A stretch of DNA of 64,000 nt from Desertimonas sp963732335 (GCA_963732335.1 CAVSZO010000028.1:37889-101888), one strand, 5' to 3'. Counted from the first letter of the stretch, positions 39,011-49,955 are shown. A program made the numbers and translations. Notes: generated by a model not told the origin, from the letters alone.

Positions 39011-40651
39011 ATGACGACGGACGCCGCAGTGGACCGTGCCCGCGATCTGTTCGAGCAACGGGCGTGGGGCGAGGCGTACGAGGCGTTGCGCGCCGCTGAC
39101 ACTGCGGCGCAGCTCGCTGCCGCCGACCTCGAACGGCTGGCGGTCGCCGCCTACCTCACCGGGCACGACGACGAGGCCTGCGACACGTGGGCGCGGGCGC
39201 ACCGGGCGTACCTGCGTGTCGACGACGGGCTGGCGGCAGTTCGTTGCGCGTTCTGGCTCGGGTGCGTGCTGATCCTGCGCGGCCAGCTGGCGCCGGCCCA
39301 CGGCTGGTTCGCCCGGACCCAGCACCTTCTCGAGCGGGAACCGCGCGGGCCGGTCGAGACCGGCTATCTCGACCTGGCTGCCGGGCTCGAAACGCTGTTC
39401 TCCGGCGATCCGGTCGCGGCTCAGCCCCGCCTCGACGCCGCGGCGCGGGCCGGGCTGCAGTCATGGCGAACCGGATCTCGCCGCCCTCGGCCGGCTCGGG
39501 TGTGGGCAGGCGCTGATCATGATGGGTCGGCGTCGACCGAAGGCGTGGCGATGCTCGACGAGGCGATGGTCGCCGTGTCCGCCGGCGAGGTGTCGCCGGT
39601 CGCCACCGGGCTGATCTACTGCGCGGTCATCGAAACCTGCCAGGAGCTGTTCGACCTCCGCCGGGCCCAGGAGTGGACCGCGGCGCTCGGCGACTGGTGC
39701 GACGCGCAGCCCGACCTCGTCCCGTACCGGGGGCAGTGCCTCGTCCACCGTGCCCAGCTGATGCGCCTCCAGGGAGCGTGGGCGATGCCCTCGCCGAGGC
39801 CGAGCAGGCGTCGCAGCGCCTCAGCGAGCCGCTCCATCCGGCCCTCGGTGCCGCCCTCTACGAGCAGGCCGAGCTGCACCGGCTGCGCGGCGACGACCAC
39901 GCTGCCGGCGAGGCGTACCGCCGGGCCAGCGACGCCGGGCACGGCGCCCAGCCCGGTCTCGCCCTGCTGCGCCTGCGCCAGGGTCGCGTCCCGTCGGCGG
40001 CGGCGGCGATCGAGCGGGCACTCGCCGAGCCGCACTTCCCGGCCCAGCGGGCGCGGCTGCTCGCCGCCCGCGTCGAGGTTCAACTCGCCGGCGGGGATGT
40101 CGCGGCCGCCCACGCCGCGGCCGACGAGCTCGCCGCGCTTGACCGCCGAGCTGGGGTCCCCGCCGATGATCGCCGCGATGTCGAACGACGCTGCCGGCAT
40201 CGTGCTCCGCGCCGAGGGGGATCCGTGGGCCGCGTTGCGAGCCCTGCGCCAGGCGTGGTCGTCGTGGCAGGAGGTCGATGCGCCGTACGAATCGGCTCGG
40301 ACGAGGTTGCGGATCGGGCTGGTCTGCCGTGACGTCGGCGACGAGGAGACGGCCGCGATGGAGCTCGACGCGGCCCGGCAAGCGTTCGCCAGTCTCGGCG
40401 CCGGGCCGGACGTTGCTGCCGCGGACGCCCTGCTGGCGAAGGCGCCGGCGCCGGGCGGGCTTGACGCCGCGCGAGGTCGAGGTGCTCGCCCTCGTCGCCA
40501 CCGGGAGCACCAACCGAGCGATCGCCAGGGAGCTGGTGATCAGCGAGAAGACCGTCGCCCGCCACGTCAGCAACATCTTCACCAAGCTCGGCGTGTCGTC
40601 CCGGGCGGCGGCCACGGCGTACGCCTACGAGCACCACCCATCGGTCGTGAC
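39011..40651 (+). CDS. LuxR-type regulator with TPR-like helical repeats (several frameshifts)
   Basis: ATG 39011 gives MTTDAAVDRARDLFEQRAWG, followed by repeated helix pairs (YLTGHDDEACDTWARAHRAY, ARTQHLLEREPRGPVETGYL, AGEAYRRASDAGHG). The middle changes frame near 39475, 39530, 39785 and 40140. The C-terminal HTH is in the frame ending GLTPREVEVLALVATGSTN, RAIARELVISEKTVARHVSN, IFTKLGVSSRAAATAYAYEH. A TGA just after (40649-40651) is the natural stop if one more indel is allowed. No N-terminal AAA domain is present. It probably controls the hydrolase and monooxygenase genes that follow. Confidence 0.8.
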
Positions 40652-40779
40652 GCTCGGCGTGCACCGAATCACCCACGTCGGATGCGCGATCCGCCGGATC
40701 GCCGCCCGGATTGCACACATCACCCGATGCGCTCGCACCGTCGTCTTCGTACGGTCGAGACGAGCGAAAGGAGAATGTG

Positions 40780-41660
40780 ATGTCCACAGACGCATCGAGC
40801 GCCCCACGAGCCGGTCCGCTGGCGCAGCTGCTCGCCGGCAGGTCGATCGCCGAACGGCGCATCGACGCCGCGGGGATCACGACCGCCCTGCTCGAAGCCG
40901 GATCCGGACCCGACATGGTCCTGTTGCACGGCCCGGCGAGTTCGCCGCCGGTTGGTCGGAGGTGCTCGAGGCGCTTGCCGCGGGCACCATGTCGTCGCCC
41001 CGGATCTGCCAGGTCATGGAGAGTCGGCGGCGGATGGCGACCTCGGCGCTGAGCGGGTGATCGCCTGGCTCGACGACGTCATCTCGACGACGTGTGCGGT
41101 CGCACCGGTCGTCGTCGGCCGTGTGCTCGGCGGCGCCATCGCGATGCGCCACGCAGTGGAACACGGCGATCGGGTCGGAGCGCTCGTGCTCGTCGACACG
41201 CTCGGGCTGTCGGCGTTCGAACCGGCGCCACCGTTCGGAGAAGCGCTCCAGCGCTACCTCGCCGACCCGACGAGGGAGACCCAGGATCGACTGATGCAGT
41301 ACTGCGTCCACGACTTCGACGGCGTGCGCCAGCGTCTCGGTGAGCGCTGGTCGGCCTACGGCGACTACGCCGTCGACCGCCTCCAACAACCGGCGCGGCT
41401 GGCGACCGTCGGGTCGCTGATGGCCGAGTTCGGGATGGCCGAGATCCCAGCGGACATCCTGGCCCGCATCTCCGTGCCGACGACACTGATCTGGGGTCGC
41501 CACGACATGGCCACGCCGCTGCGCGTCGCCGAGGCTGCCAGCCGAGCGTTCGGCTGGCCGTTGCACGTCGTCGAGAACGCTGCCGACGACCCCGCCTTCG
41601 AACAACCGGAGGCGTTCGTCGACGTGCTCCATTCAGTGATCGGAGGCGACTGGGCGATGA
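40780..41660 (+). CDS. Alpha/beta hydrolase-fold protein lacking the nucleophile Ser (frameshifted)
   Basis: ATG 40780 is preceded by AAAGGAG. Pieces are DAAGITTALLEAGSGPDMV, LLHGP (oxyanion), FAAGWSEVLEALAAG, VVAPDLPGHGESAADGDLG, and VVVGRVLGGAIAMRHAVEHG, where GHSxGG would be expected. The acid region is TTLIWGRHDMATPLRVAEAA. The His region is VVENAADDPAFEQPEAF, in which His is also replaced (AAD for GHx). With both Ser and His missing, it may be a non-catalytic or altered family member. Its end overlaps the next ATG. Two shifts lie near 40935 and 40990. Confidence 0.75.
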
Positions 41661-42808
41661 CCACCATCGAACGGCTGACGACACTCGATGCGGTGCGCGC
41701 CCTGGTGCCGGAGATCACGGCTCGCGTCGACGAGATCGAGCAGGCCCGCACGCTGCCCCGCGACCTCGTCGACGACCTCGTTGCCGCCGGGTGCTTCCGC
41801 GCGCTCGTGCCGCGCAGCCACGGCGGCGACGAGCTGGCGCTCGCCGACGCCCTCGAGATGCATCGAGGAGCTGGCCCCGGCCGACGGCTCGGTGGGCTGG
41901 ACGGTGATGATCGGCGCCGTCGGCACCGGCGTTACTCGGCCACCTGCCGGCGGCGACGTTCGACGCGCGTGTACGCCTCCGGTCCCGACGTGATCATCGC
42001 CGGGACGTTCAACCCGACGGGGCAGGGCGACGCCGGTCGACGGCGGGTTCCGTGTCAGCGGGCAGTGGTCGTTCGCCAGCGGCTGCCAGCACGCCCACTG
42101 GTTCCTCGCCCATTGCATCGTCGACGACGGGCGGATGCCGCCGCTGCGGATGATGGTGCTCCCGGCCGCCGACGTCGAGATCGTCGACACGTGGTCGACG
42201 ATGGGGATGCGCGGCACCGGGAGCCACGACTTCACCGTCGACCGGCGTGTTCGTCGCCGAGGAGTGGTCGTTCATCGATCTTCGAGCCACCGGAGCTGGA
42301 CTTCACGCTGCTGCGGATCCCGGAGCTGTGCCTGTCGACGATGGCGTTCGCCGCCGTCGCGGTGGGCATCGCCGGCGGGAGCGCTCGACGAGATCGTCGC
42401 CCTGGCGTCGGGCAAGGTGCCGATGTTCGCCGACGCCGTGCTGGCGGCGAACCCGCTGTTCCGCAACCAGCTCGGTCGAGCCGATGCCGCCCTGCGGGCG
42501 GCGCGTGCGGCGCTCCGCCACGACGCCGCGGAGGCGTGGACGATGGCGCCTTGCCGGCGCCGAGTTCGACGACGAGGCGCGTGCCCGGTTCCGCAGCACG
42601 ACGACGTGGATCGTCGAGACGGCGGCCACGCGTCGTCGACACGGCCTACCGAGCGGGTGGTGGCACGGCGCTGTACAACAGCAGCCCGCTGCAACGGCGG
42701 CTGCGCGACATCCACACCCTGACCCAGCACTTCGGCGTCAAGCTCGACACCTACACCCTCGCCGGCGCCGTCATCGCCGGCCAGGAGGTCGACACCACCT
42801 TCCTGTGA
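41657..42808 (+). CDS. Acyl-CoA-dehydrogenase-fold flavin monooxygenase, HsaA/HpaB-like (about nine frameshifts)
   Basis: ATG 41657 gives MTTIERLTTLDAVRALVPEI, then LVPRSHGGDELALADALEM. Later pieces, alternating among three frames, are IEELAPADGSVGWTVMIGAV, YASGPDVIIAGTFNPTGQ, DGGFRVSGQWSFASGCQHAH, ADVEIVDTWSTMGMRGTGSH, LLRIPELCLSTMAFAAVAVG, LDEIVALASGKVPMFADAVL, RFRSTTTWIVETAA and LYNSSPLQRRLRDIHTLTQH. Intact length would be about 385 residues. The order matches the flavin-dependent monooxygenase subfamily that includes HsaA, which hydroxylates aromatic rings with a partner reductase; no reductase is seen nearby. The indel density is the highest in the window. Confidence 0.78.
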   Translation: MTTIERLTTLDAVRALVPEITARVDEIEQARTLPRDLVDDLVAAGCFRALVPRSHGGDELALADALEMHRGAGPGRRLGGLDGDDRRRRHRRYSATCRRRRSTRVYASGPDVIIAGTFNPTGQGDAGRRRVPCQRAVVVRQRLPARPLVPRPLHRRRRADAAAADDGAPGRRRRDRRHVVDDGDARHREPRLHRRPACSSPRSGRSSIFEPPELDFTLLRIPELCLSTMAFAAVAVGIAGGSARRDRRPGVGQGADVRRRRAGGEPAVPQPARSSRCRPAGGACGAPPRRRGGVDDGALPAPSSTTRRVPGSAARRRGSSRRRPRVVDTAYRAGGGTALYNSSPLQRRLRDIHTLTQHFGVKLDTYTLAGAVIAGQEVDTTFL

Positions 42809-42835
42809 GCCGCGCCGGCCTCTAGTCTCGGCGCG

Positions 42836-43411
42836 ATGCGCGTCGGCGTGTACTGCGGCTCCAACTTCGGTGCCGATCCGGCGTACGCCAAGCACGCCGG
42901 CCTGCTCGGTGCCGAGCTCGCCCGGCGGGGCATCGGCCTGGTCTACGGCGGGGCACGCGTCGGGATGATGGGCGTCCTGGCCGACGCCGCGTTGGCTGGC
43001 GGAGGAGAGGTGATCGGCGTCATCCCTCGCGACTTCGCGGCGTTCGAGATCGCCCACGACGGCCTGACGACGATCGAGCTGGTCGAGTCGATGCACGCCC
43101 GCAAGGCGCGGATGATCGAGCTCGCCGCCGGCTTCATCGCCCTCCCCGGCGGGTTCGGCACGCTCGACGAGGTGTTCGAGATCCTGACGTGGAACCAGCT
43201 CGGGTTGATCACCAAGCCGGTCGTGTTCGTCGACGTCCACGGCTACTACGACAATCTGTTCTCGTTCCTCGACGGCTCGGTCGTCGCCGGCCTGCTGCGC
43301 GGCAGCCACCGCTCCCTGGCCCAGCGTGCCGCCACCGTGGAGGAGGCTGTCGACCTGGCCACCGGACCGGTCAGGACCGCAGCGACCGAGCCCAAATGGC
43401 TCGAACGCTGA
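42836..43411 (+). CDS. LOG-family protein (TIGR00730; cytokinin-riboside phosphoribohydrolase type)
   Basis: 191 residues, intact. The family motifs are RVGVYCGSNFGADPAY (Rossmann start), GLVYGGARVGMMGVLADAAL, SMHARKARM and the signature LPGGFGTLDEVFEI. Members hydrolyse nucleoside 5'-monophosphates such as AMP or cytokinin precursors to free base plus ribose 5-phosphate. Starts at ATG 42836, 27 bases after the monooxygenase. Confidence 0.95.
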   Translation: MRVGVYCGSNFGADPAYAKHAGLLGAELARRGIGLVYGGARVGMMGVLADAALAGGGEVIGVIPRDFAAFEIAHDGLTTIELVESMHARKARMIELAAGFIALPGGFGTLDEVFEILTWNQLGLITKPVVFVDVHGYYDNLFSFLDGSVVAGLLRGSHRSLAQRAATVEEAVDLATGPVRTAATEPKWLER

Positions 43412-43455
43412 GCGATTGCTGTTTAGGTTCCCACCGAATCGTGTAGCAAGGGGGA

Positions 43456-44718
43456 GTGACCGCGGAGCGGGTCGAGCAGCGGACGCCCAGTCCCCGCCTT
43501 TTCGAAACAGGCGAACTCCCGCCGATCCTGCGCGACCCGTCCCAGCCCACGCCGCGCAAGCCGTTCCGGCCGGTGCGCTTCGGGATCAAGACGGTCTTGT
43601 TCGTCTTCGTCTTCTACTTCTTCATCCTCCCGCTCATTCCGGGCTTCCGCCACGCCGCCGAAGAGCTGCTCGACGTCGAGCCGGTGCTGCTGGTCTGCGG
43701 CATCGGGCTGCAGGTCGGGTCGTGGTGGGCCTATGCGTTCCTCACTCGTGCCGCCCTCGGCGAAGCCAGACACATGATCTCGCCGATCCGGATGTTCCGC
43801 ATCGGGATGAGCTCGAAGGCGCTGACCTACATCGTGCCTGCAGGCAACGCCGCCGGCTCGGCGCTCGGTTACCGGCTGCTCACGCTTTCGGGAGTGCGCG
43901 GCGCCGACGCCGGGTTCGCCATGGCCACGGCCGGCATCGGTTCGGCGGTCGTGCTCAACGTCATGCTGTGGTTGGCCCTGCTGATCTCGATCCCGATCCG
44001 CGGCGCCAACGGGCTGTACGTCGTCGCCGCCCTGGCGGGCATCGTCGTGATGATGGTTGCCGTGGGCGTCGTCGTCGGCCTGATCCACGGACAGAGCCGG
44101 GCGGAGCGGATCATGCGGGCGATCGCCAGGAAGTTCCGCTTCGACGAGGACAAGGCCACCGCCGCGGTGCGTCAGGTCGGCGTCCGTGTCGAGGACCTCC
44201 TCGAGGACAAGCAACTGCTCAGACGAGTGATCTCGTTCGCCGCCCTGGCCTGGGTGCTCGACGCCTCGTCGCTGTGGGTGTTCCTGCGGGCGTTCGGCGG
44301 CACGCTGGATCCCGACGCGCTGTTCGTCGCCTTCGGGTTGGCCAACGTGATCGGGGTGATCCCGATCACCCCGGGCGGGCTCGGGATCGTCGAGTGGGTG
44401 TACATCCCGACGCTCGTCGGCTTCGGGTTGAGTCGCGCCACCGCCACCCTCGGTGTCGGTGTGTACCGGATCAGCCAGTTCTTCCTGCCGATCGTCGTCG
44501 GCGGCATCTGCTACGCGTCGTTGCGGTTCGGGCCGTGGAAGATCGAGCGGCGTGACAAGCTGGCCCGGCTGCGGACGCTCGCCCACGACAGCGAGGACGC
44601 CGGCGAGTCGCAGCTCGAGTTCCTGATGCGCGCCTGGCCGAAGCGGGTCGTGCGCAAGATGCCGGACATCGAGATCCCGGCCGGCTCCACTGGTCGAGGC
44701 GCAAGCGATCCGACGTGA
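43456..44718 (+). CDS. Lysylphosphatidylglycerol-synthase-like membrane protein (UPF0104)
   Basis: 420 residues, intact, GTG start. A cytosolic N-terminus rich in Pro precedes about eight membrane helices, including ALTYIVPAGNAAGSALGYRL and AFGLANVIGVIPITPGGLG, whose ITPGGLG is a family signature. There is no C-terminal aminoacyl-transfer domain, so it is the flippase-like transmembrane part alone. It may move lipids or an isoprenoid-linked molecule across the membrane. It ends convergently with the GCS2-CBS gene, with a shared terminator. Confidence 0.92.
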   Translation: MTAERVEQRTPSPRLFETGELPPILRDPSQPTPRKPFRPVRFGIKTVLFVFVFYFFILPLIPGFRHAAEELLDVEPVLLVCGIGLQVGSWWAYAFLTRAALGEARHMISPIRMFRIGMSSKALTYIVPAGNAAGSALGYRLLTLSGVRGADAGFAMATAGIGSAVVLNVMLWLALLISIPIRGANGLYVVAALAGIVVMMVAVGVVVGLIHGQSRAERIMRAIARKFRFDEDKATAAVRQVGVRVEDLLEDKQLLRRVISFAALAWVLDASSLWVFLRAFGGTLDPDALFVAFGLANVIGVIPITPGGLGIVEWVYIPTLVGFGLSRATATLGVGVYRISQFFLPIVVGGICYASLRFGPWKIERRDKLARLRTLAHDSEDAGESQLEFLMRAWPKRVVRKMPDIEIPAGSTGRGASDPT

Positions 44719-44773
44719 TCGTCACGCCTCGAGGAGCGCCAGCACCGCCAGATCGGCGACACGGAATAATCGT

Positions 44774-44818
44774 CTGTGTAAGCGTGTAATGCCCGCAGGG
44801 GCATACACGCTTACACAG
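44774..44818. terminator. Bidirectional hairpin terminator
   Basis: CTGTGTAAGCGTGTAATGCCC pairs with GGGGCATACACGCTTACACAG (arms are given to 20 or fewer matching positions) around GCA. It contains the TAA of the GCS2-CBS gene and lies 55 bases after the UPF0104 stop, so it can serve both strands. Confidence 0.85.
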
Positions 44819-46755
44819 AGATCAGATCGGGATCGCGGCGGGACTGGTCGAGTTGCTCGAGCAGGAGCATGCCGGCGACGTTGAAGAAGTCGTGCTCGGT
44901 CACGATGCCGACGAGCTGACCGTCCGACACCACCGGCAGGGCACCGATTCCGAACTGGCGCATCAGCTCGAGGGCGCGCAGCGGAGCCATGTCCGGCGGC
45001 ACGCACACCGGCTCGGGCTTCATCACGTCGGCGACGGTGAGCCCGGAGATTTCGGCGCCTTGGGCGACGAGGCGGAGGATCGCCCGGTACGACACGAGGC
45101 CGACGAGCGTCCCGTCGCTCTCCTCGACGAGGACCTGGCGGATGCGGTGCCAGTCGAGCAGGTTGGCGACGAGCTCGACGGGGTCGTCGGGTGCCACGGA
45201 CACGAGATCGGTGGTTGTCATCAGCTGCTCGACCGTGACGAAGTTGTGCTGCCACTGCCCACCTTCGTCGAGGCTCGCCGCCGACCACTCCGCCACGGGT
45301 GTGCCACCAAGCTGCCGGCTGACCATCGCCGCCGTCAGGCTGTTGAGCCGTTGCCCGGCGCTGCCCTGGTTGCGCATCCCGTTGAGCGACGTGAGGATCC
45401 ACCGCGACCCGGTGTACCCGGAGTGGACCCGCCGTTCGATGACGCTCAGGTACTTGTCGATCTCGGCGCGGATCGACTCCCTCGGAGCCGAGGCCGCGTT
45501 CGGCGAGCGGGAGGAGGACGTCGAGCGTCAAGGCGGCGGCCGGGTACTCCTCGCCGTCGAGCCACACCTGCGTCGACGACAGCCCTTGCCGTGCCGCCGC
45601 GACGAAGTTCGTGCGCGCCTGCTCGAACGGGATCGAGCGGTTGATCTCCGGATGGTCCTCGGTCACCGAGCGCATCAACCCGAGCCACAGGGCGGCGTTG
45701 GCGATTTCGTCGATCGTGCTCGGCCCGGACGGCAGGATGCGATTCTCGATGCGCAAGTGGGGCACGTCACCGTCGGCCGTGTGGGAGATCCCGTAGCACG
45801 CCCGGTTCCAGCGCCACACCGTGCCGGTGTGCAGGCGCAGGGCGGCGAGCGCCGGAACCCGGCCGTCGGCGAGGCTCCTGGAGCGGATCGACGTAGTCAT
45901 CCGGGGCGAGGACCGGACGGAACCGGGTGATGTCCTCCTGGTACAGCTCGACGACCGATGACGTCACCCAACCGTCGCCGAAGCTCACCCTGGCCGGGCG
46001 CTCGCGGACGTGATGACCGGGCCGCCTGGTGTCGACGGACTGCTCGAACAGGGCGATTCGCGTCTCCGCCCACAGGCGCTTACCGAACAGCAGCGGTGAG
46101 TTGGTGGCGCTCGCCAAGGTCGGACCACTGAGCGCCTGGGCGACGTTGTAGGCGTTGGCGAACTCGGCGGGAGTGACCTGGAGATGCACCTGGAAGCTCG
46201 CATTGCAGGCTTCCGCCATCACCGAGTCCTGACGGACGCGCAGTTCGTCGGTCCCCTTGATGTGCAGCTCGTAGTCTTCGCCACGCAACCCCATCAGGGC
46301 GTTGTTGAGGGCGAGGTAGCGCGGGTTCTGGACCATGTTGTCCATCGTCAGATCGCGCTTGCGGATCGTCGGCAGTGTCCCGGCGAGGACGACGTGCAGG
46401 CCGGCCGCCTCGGCGGCGGCCCGGCCGAGGGCGAGCAACTCGTCGAGTTGGGCGTGCATGCGTGTGAAGCAGTCGCCGGTGAACTCCTGTGGGTCGAGGT
46501 TGAGCTCGAGGTTGAAGGCGCCGACCTCGGTCGTGTACGGGAGTCCGGTGAGGGCGGCGAGCATCGGCAGGGCCCCCGGAGCCGGCTGCCACGAGGCGTC
46601 GACGAGGAACATCTCCTGTTCGGCGCCGATGCGCCGGATGCCTGTCTCGAAGCGGTCGTCACGCAGCATCGCCTGCAGCGCCTGGAGGTCACGCAGCATC
46701 CAGCGAATCGCCGTCTGCCGATCGGTCCGGGCGTCGTCGCGGTCTGATGCCCCAT
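44811..46755 (-). CDS. GCS2-type carboxylate-amine ligase fused to two CBS domains (three frameshifts)
   Basis: ATG 46755 shares one base with the upstream TGA. The ligase half has RRIGAEQEMFLVD, TTEVGAFNLELNLDPQEF (acidic metal/ATP residues) and NASFQVHLQVTPAEFAN, then GISHTADGDVPHLRIENRIL in a second frame. The C-terminal part has paired CBS domains: MTTTDLVSVAPDDPVELVAN and VADVMKPEPVCVPPDMAPL with GIVTEHDFF. Intact length would be about 647 residues. Shifts lie near 46720, 45890 and 45480. GCS2 enzymes (COG2170) join Glu or another carboxylate to an amine using ATP. CBS pairs usually sense adenine nucleotides, which suggests allosteric control. The substrate is unknown. Confidence 0.86.
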
Positions 46756-47490
46756 CACTCGACCAACTCGTCGAGATAGCCGGGGAGCATCGCCCGCCAG
46801 AGCGGCCAGTCGTGGGCCCAGTGCCGGCCCCAGGAGTCGACGCGGTTGGGGATGCCGGCCGAACCGATCACGTGGGCGGCCTGCCAGGACTCGCCGATGT
46901 CCTCGTTGGCGCCCTCGCCGCTGGCGAACACCACGAACCGCGTGCGCACGCAGATCGAGGTGCTCCGCATCGAGGTGGGGCAGCACCTCGAGCGGCGACG
47001 ACTTGACGAAGTCGTCGCCGACCGGCCCGCCGAAGAAGCGGCGCAGCTGGAACGTGCCGCTCATGCAGACCGCTGCCTGGAACATGTCGGGGAACAGGCA
47101 GACACAGCCGAGAGCGTTGAACGCCCCGATCGATGCGCCGGCGGCGAGCAGCTCGATATCGGCCGACCCGCAATCGGCGCGCACCGCGGGGACGAGCTCG
47201 CGAGCGATGAACTCGAAGAACTGCCGCTGCACCCAGGCTTGGTGCGCCGCGTCGCCCTCGCCGGCAAGCATCACCCGGCCGTTGACGCTGTCGACCGAGT
47301 AGAGCTTGATCCTGCCGGCGTCGAGCAATCCGGCGCAGGCACCGACGAGGTGGAAGCGTTCGATCTCCTCGGCGTCGCCGCCAGCCGTCGGGAACACCAG
47401 CACGGGCCGGCCATAGTCACCCCAGCGCACGACGCTGACGTCGCGTTCGAGCCGGTTGGAATACCAGCTCGTCGGCAGCTTCGACCTCAT
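46755..47490 (-). CDS. Esterase-family alpha/beta hydrolase (one frameshift)
   Basis: ATG 47490 gives MRSKLPTSWYSNRLERDVSV, then RWGDYGRPVLVFPTAGGDAEE, VRADCGSADIELLAAGASIG (nucleophile Ser in GASIGAF), VCMSGTFQLRRFFGG. A shift near 46945 leads to FVVFASGEGANEDIGESWQA and WGRHWAHDWPLWRAMLPGY (catalytic His in HDW). About 245 residues. Its TGA meets the ATG of the GCS2-CBS gene (TGATG), so the two are translated together. Possibly it trims or releases the product made by the neighbouring ligases (inference). Confidence 0.84.
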
Positions 47491-48728
47491 GCCTGCGTTC
47501 GATGCGATCGCGCCAGAGTTGGATCCGCTCCCAGAACAGGTCCGTGAAGAAGACCACCTCGTGCCCGGGGAACAGCGCTTCGACCTTCTGGCGGACGGCA
47601 CCGTAGGCGATCTCGTCACCGAAGAACTCCCACACGACCGCATCGAGGTGACCGAGGTGGGTGGCGCAGAAGTCCTCGAACTCGTCCGTTTGGAAGCGCT
47701 GCCTGGCGATGGCCGCGTAGGCGGCCAGCTTGTCGGCGTAGGGCGCGTCGGAGTCGGCGATCTCGAAGTACGGCGACCAGTCGAGGTTGACCGGCATCGG
47801 CCGCTTCGTCGCCGCGCAGAAGATCGACCAGCGCAGGTTGGCGGCGACGAGCCACGGGAAGTGGTAGTGCAGCGATGTCACCTGCGAATCCGGGCAGGCG
47901 TTGGCGAAGTCGATCGGCCGCCACTCGCCGTTCTGCCGCAGCGCTTCGCACGAGTTGAACTCCCAGCCGAAGAACGAGTTGATCGTCAGCGTCGTGTCGA
48001 CGAGGATCTGGCGCTCATCGTCGGACACCCCGCCGTCGTCCATCGTGTAGCGGTCGTGCAGCGGTGCCGACGGGTCGTAGCGGATCAGACGCGTTTGCGG
48101 GCCGAAGCCGATGCAGCGGATGAACAGGTCATGTGGTTCGACGGCCTGTTGCAGATGCAACAGATAGGTACCGCTTTCGTCGTAGGCGCGGTGCAGCTCG
48201 GCCTCGTCGTCGACGCGGCTGACGCCGGCCCAGCCCACCACCGTCGTAGGGCTTGACGAAGAGCGGGTAGCCGACCTGCTGGCCAACCTCGCCGAGGTCG
48301 AACAGCCTGGCATAGCGCTCCAACGTGACCTGGAGATCCGCTTTCGGCTCGTACTGTTTCGGCGGCACCATCGCCGTCGCCGGGATCGGCATGCCGAGTC
48401 GGATCATCGCGCAGTACGAGGTGTGCTTCTCCATCGACTGGATCGCCCACGGGTTGTTGAAGACGTACAGCCCATCGGTGAGGATCGCCTTCTTGATCCA
48501 CTCCCTGCTCGTCGTGTACCAGTGCGTCAGGCGGTCGACCACGAGGTCGTACTTCGTCGGCTGCCGTAGGTCGAACGGTTCGATGATCACGCGGTCGGTC
48601 TCGAAGCGGACGACGTCGCCGTCGATCGGCAGCGCGAGATCCAGGCGACGGAGCACTTCCTCGTAGCAGATCGGCCAGCACAGATCGGCGCCGAGCGAGA
48701 GTCCGATGCGCCGGCTGACGTCAGCCAC
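47417..48728 (-). CDS. ATP-grasp ligase A (one frameshift)
   Basis: GTG 48728 opens MADVSRRIGLSLGADLCWP. It contains TKYDLVVDRLTHWYTTSREW and GLYVFNNPWAIQSMEKHTSY, the lid motif GQQVGYPLFVKPYDGGG (Lys binds ATP), and after a shift near 48238 VGWAGVSRVDDEAELHRAYD, LQQAVEPHDLFIRCIGFG, NSFFGWEFNSCEALRQNGE and DFANACPDSQV (metal-binding acids). It is a RimK/sugar-ligase-like ATP-grasp of about 435 residues. As sequenced it overlaps the next gene by 74 bases; a hidden indel near the end may make the true stop TGA at about 47487. Confidence 0.83.
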
Positions 48729-48808
48729 GTGCGGAAGCTAGCAGCGCAGCGCTCGCAATTGGTTGCCCGGCCGAATCCGCCGTTCAGCCGCCTGATCGGC
48801 GTGCGCTC

Positions 48809-49955
48809 TTACACAGACGGGGTGGCCAGCAGGGCGGGCAGAGCAACTCCGAGCCGGTCGCGCCAGCTCGCCCAGTTGTGGCCGTCGAGCGACTCGTCGA
48901 ACGTCACGTCCATCCCCGTGCTCTCGAGCACCGGGACGATCCCACGGTTCTCGCAGATCAGCGACTCGTACACGCCACAGGTGACGTAGATGCGTTCGGC
49001 GACGATCGATGGGTTGGCGAGGTACGAGTGGACGAACCGCTTGATCGGCCGCCACAGCGCTTCGGGACGCGGCCAGCATCCGACTCCGGCGCCGGCGAAC
49101 GAGCCGGATTGCAGCAACAGGCGGCCGAACGTGCCCGGGGCGTGGGCGGCCGCCGACAACGACGCCACGGCTCCGAAGCTGGCGCCGACGAGGCAACGTT
49201 TCGCCGGCTCACCACCGGCTGACAATTCGGCCTCCAGCTGGGGAAGCAATTCCTTGGTCAGGTACTCGTGATGGCGGACGTCGTCGGCGTACTCCACCAG
49301 ACGCTCGGCGGGGTGCACGAAGGCGACGACGACGGGGGGCAGCACGCCATCGTGGATGAGGTTGTCGACGACCGTCGACGCCGCGGCGAAGCGCAGGTAG
49401 TCCGGCCCGTCGTGGACGATGACGAGTGGACAGCGCTGCATTGCATCTGCCGAATAGCCAGCGGGCACGTACACGGACGTCGTCGTCGGTCGACCCAAGG
49501 CGGCGCTCTCGAGGAACACGTCATGGATCGATCCGCGCGGCACGTCATCATGCGCGACGGCCCAATCCGGCGTCGAGTAGCCATCCGCCTCGCACACCGA
49601 GTTGCCGCCGAAGGGATGGCTGGCCGTCCGCGGGTTGAGCGGATCCTCGATCAGCCTCGTGCCGAAGCTGTCGGTGACGTCGAGCTTGTACTCGAGGCGG
49701 GAGCCCGTGCGGGAACCGGAGACTGAGCAGCCACCACTCGGATTCGCCGAGTGGCTGAAACGCCAGTTCGTCGGGCAGGCCGACGCCGAAATGGGTCAGC
49801 CGTACGGCGATCGCCGCGCCGTGAAAGGCGAACGTGCAAACGTCGCCGTCGACGATCGGGAACGGCTCGCCGGCATCGCGGCGGGCCTGCAGCGATTCGG
49901 GCGTGATGCCGTGCGGTGGCGCCACGCGCACCACCGGAGTCGACGCCGCCGTCAT
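48809..49955 (-). CDS. Enterochelin-esterase-like hydrolase with N-terminal beta domain (one frameshift)
   Basis: ATG 49955 overlaps the ATP-grasp B stop by four bases. The first part (VVRVAPPHGITPESLQARRD, GDVCTFAFHGAAIAVRLTHF) resembles the beta-sandwich N-domain of Fes-type esterases. A shift near 49700 leads into CEADGYSTPDWAVAHDDVPRG and the catalytic core: PLVIVHDGPDYLRFAAAST, KRCLVGASFGAVASLSAAAH (nucleophile Ser), YVTCGVYESLICENRG and FDESLDGHNWASWRDRL (His in GHN). About 381 residues. It probably cleaves an ester or amide made by this gene group. Confidence 0.84.

Noticed and set aside
41657..42808. A decayed pseudogene
   Set aside because: Despite about nine frame changes, all pieces are conserved, in order and without stops, so read error is more likely; this cannot be settled from the sequence alone.
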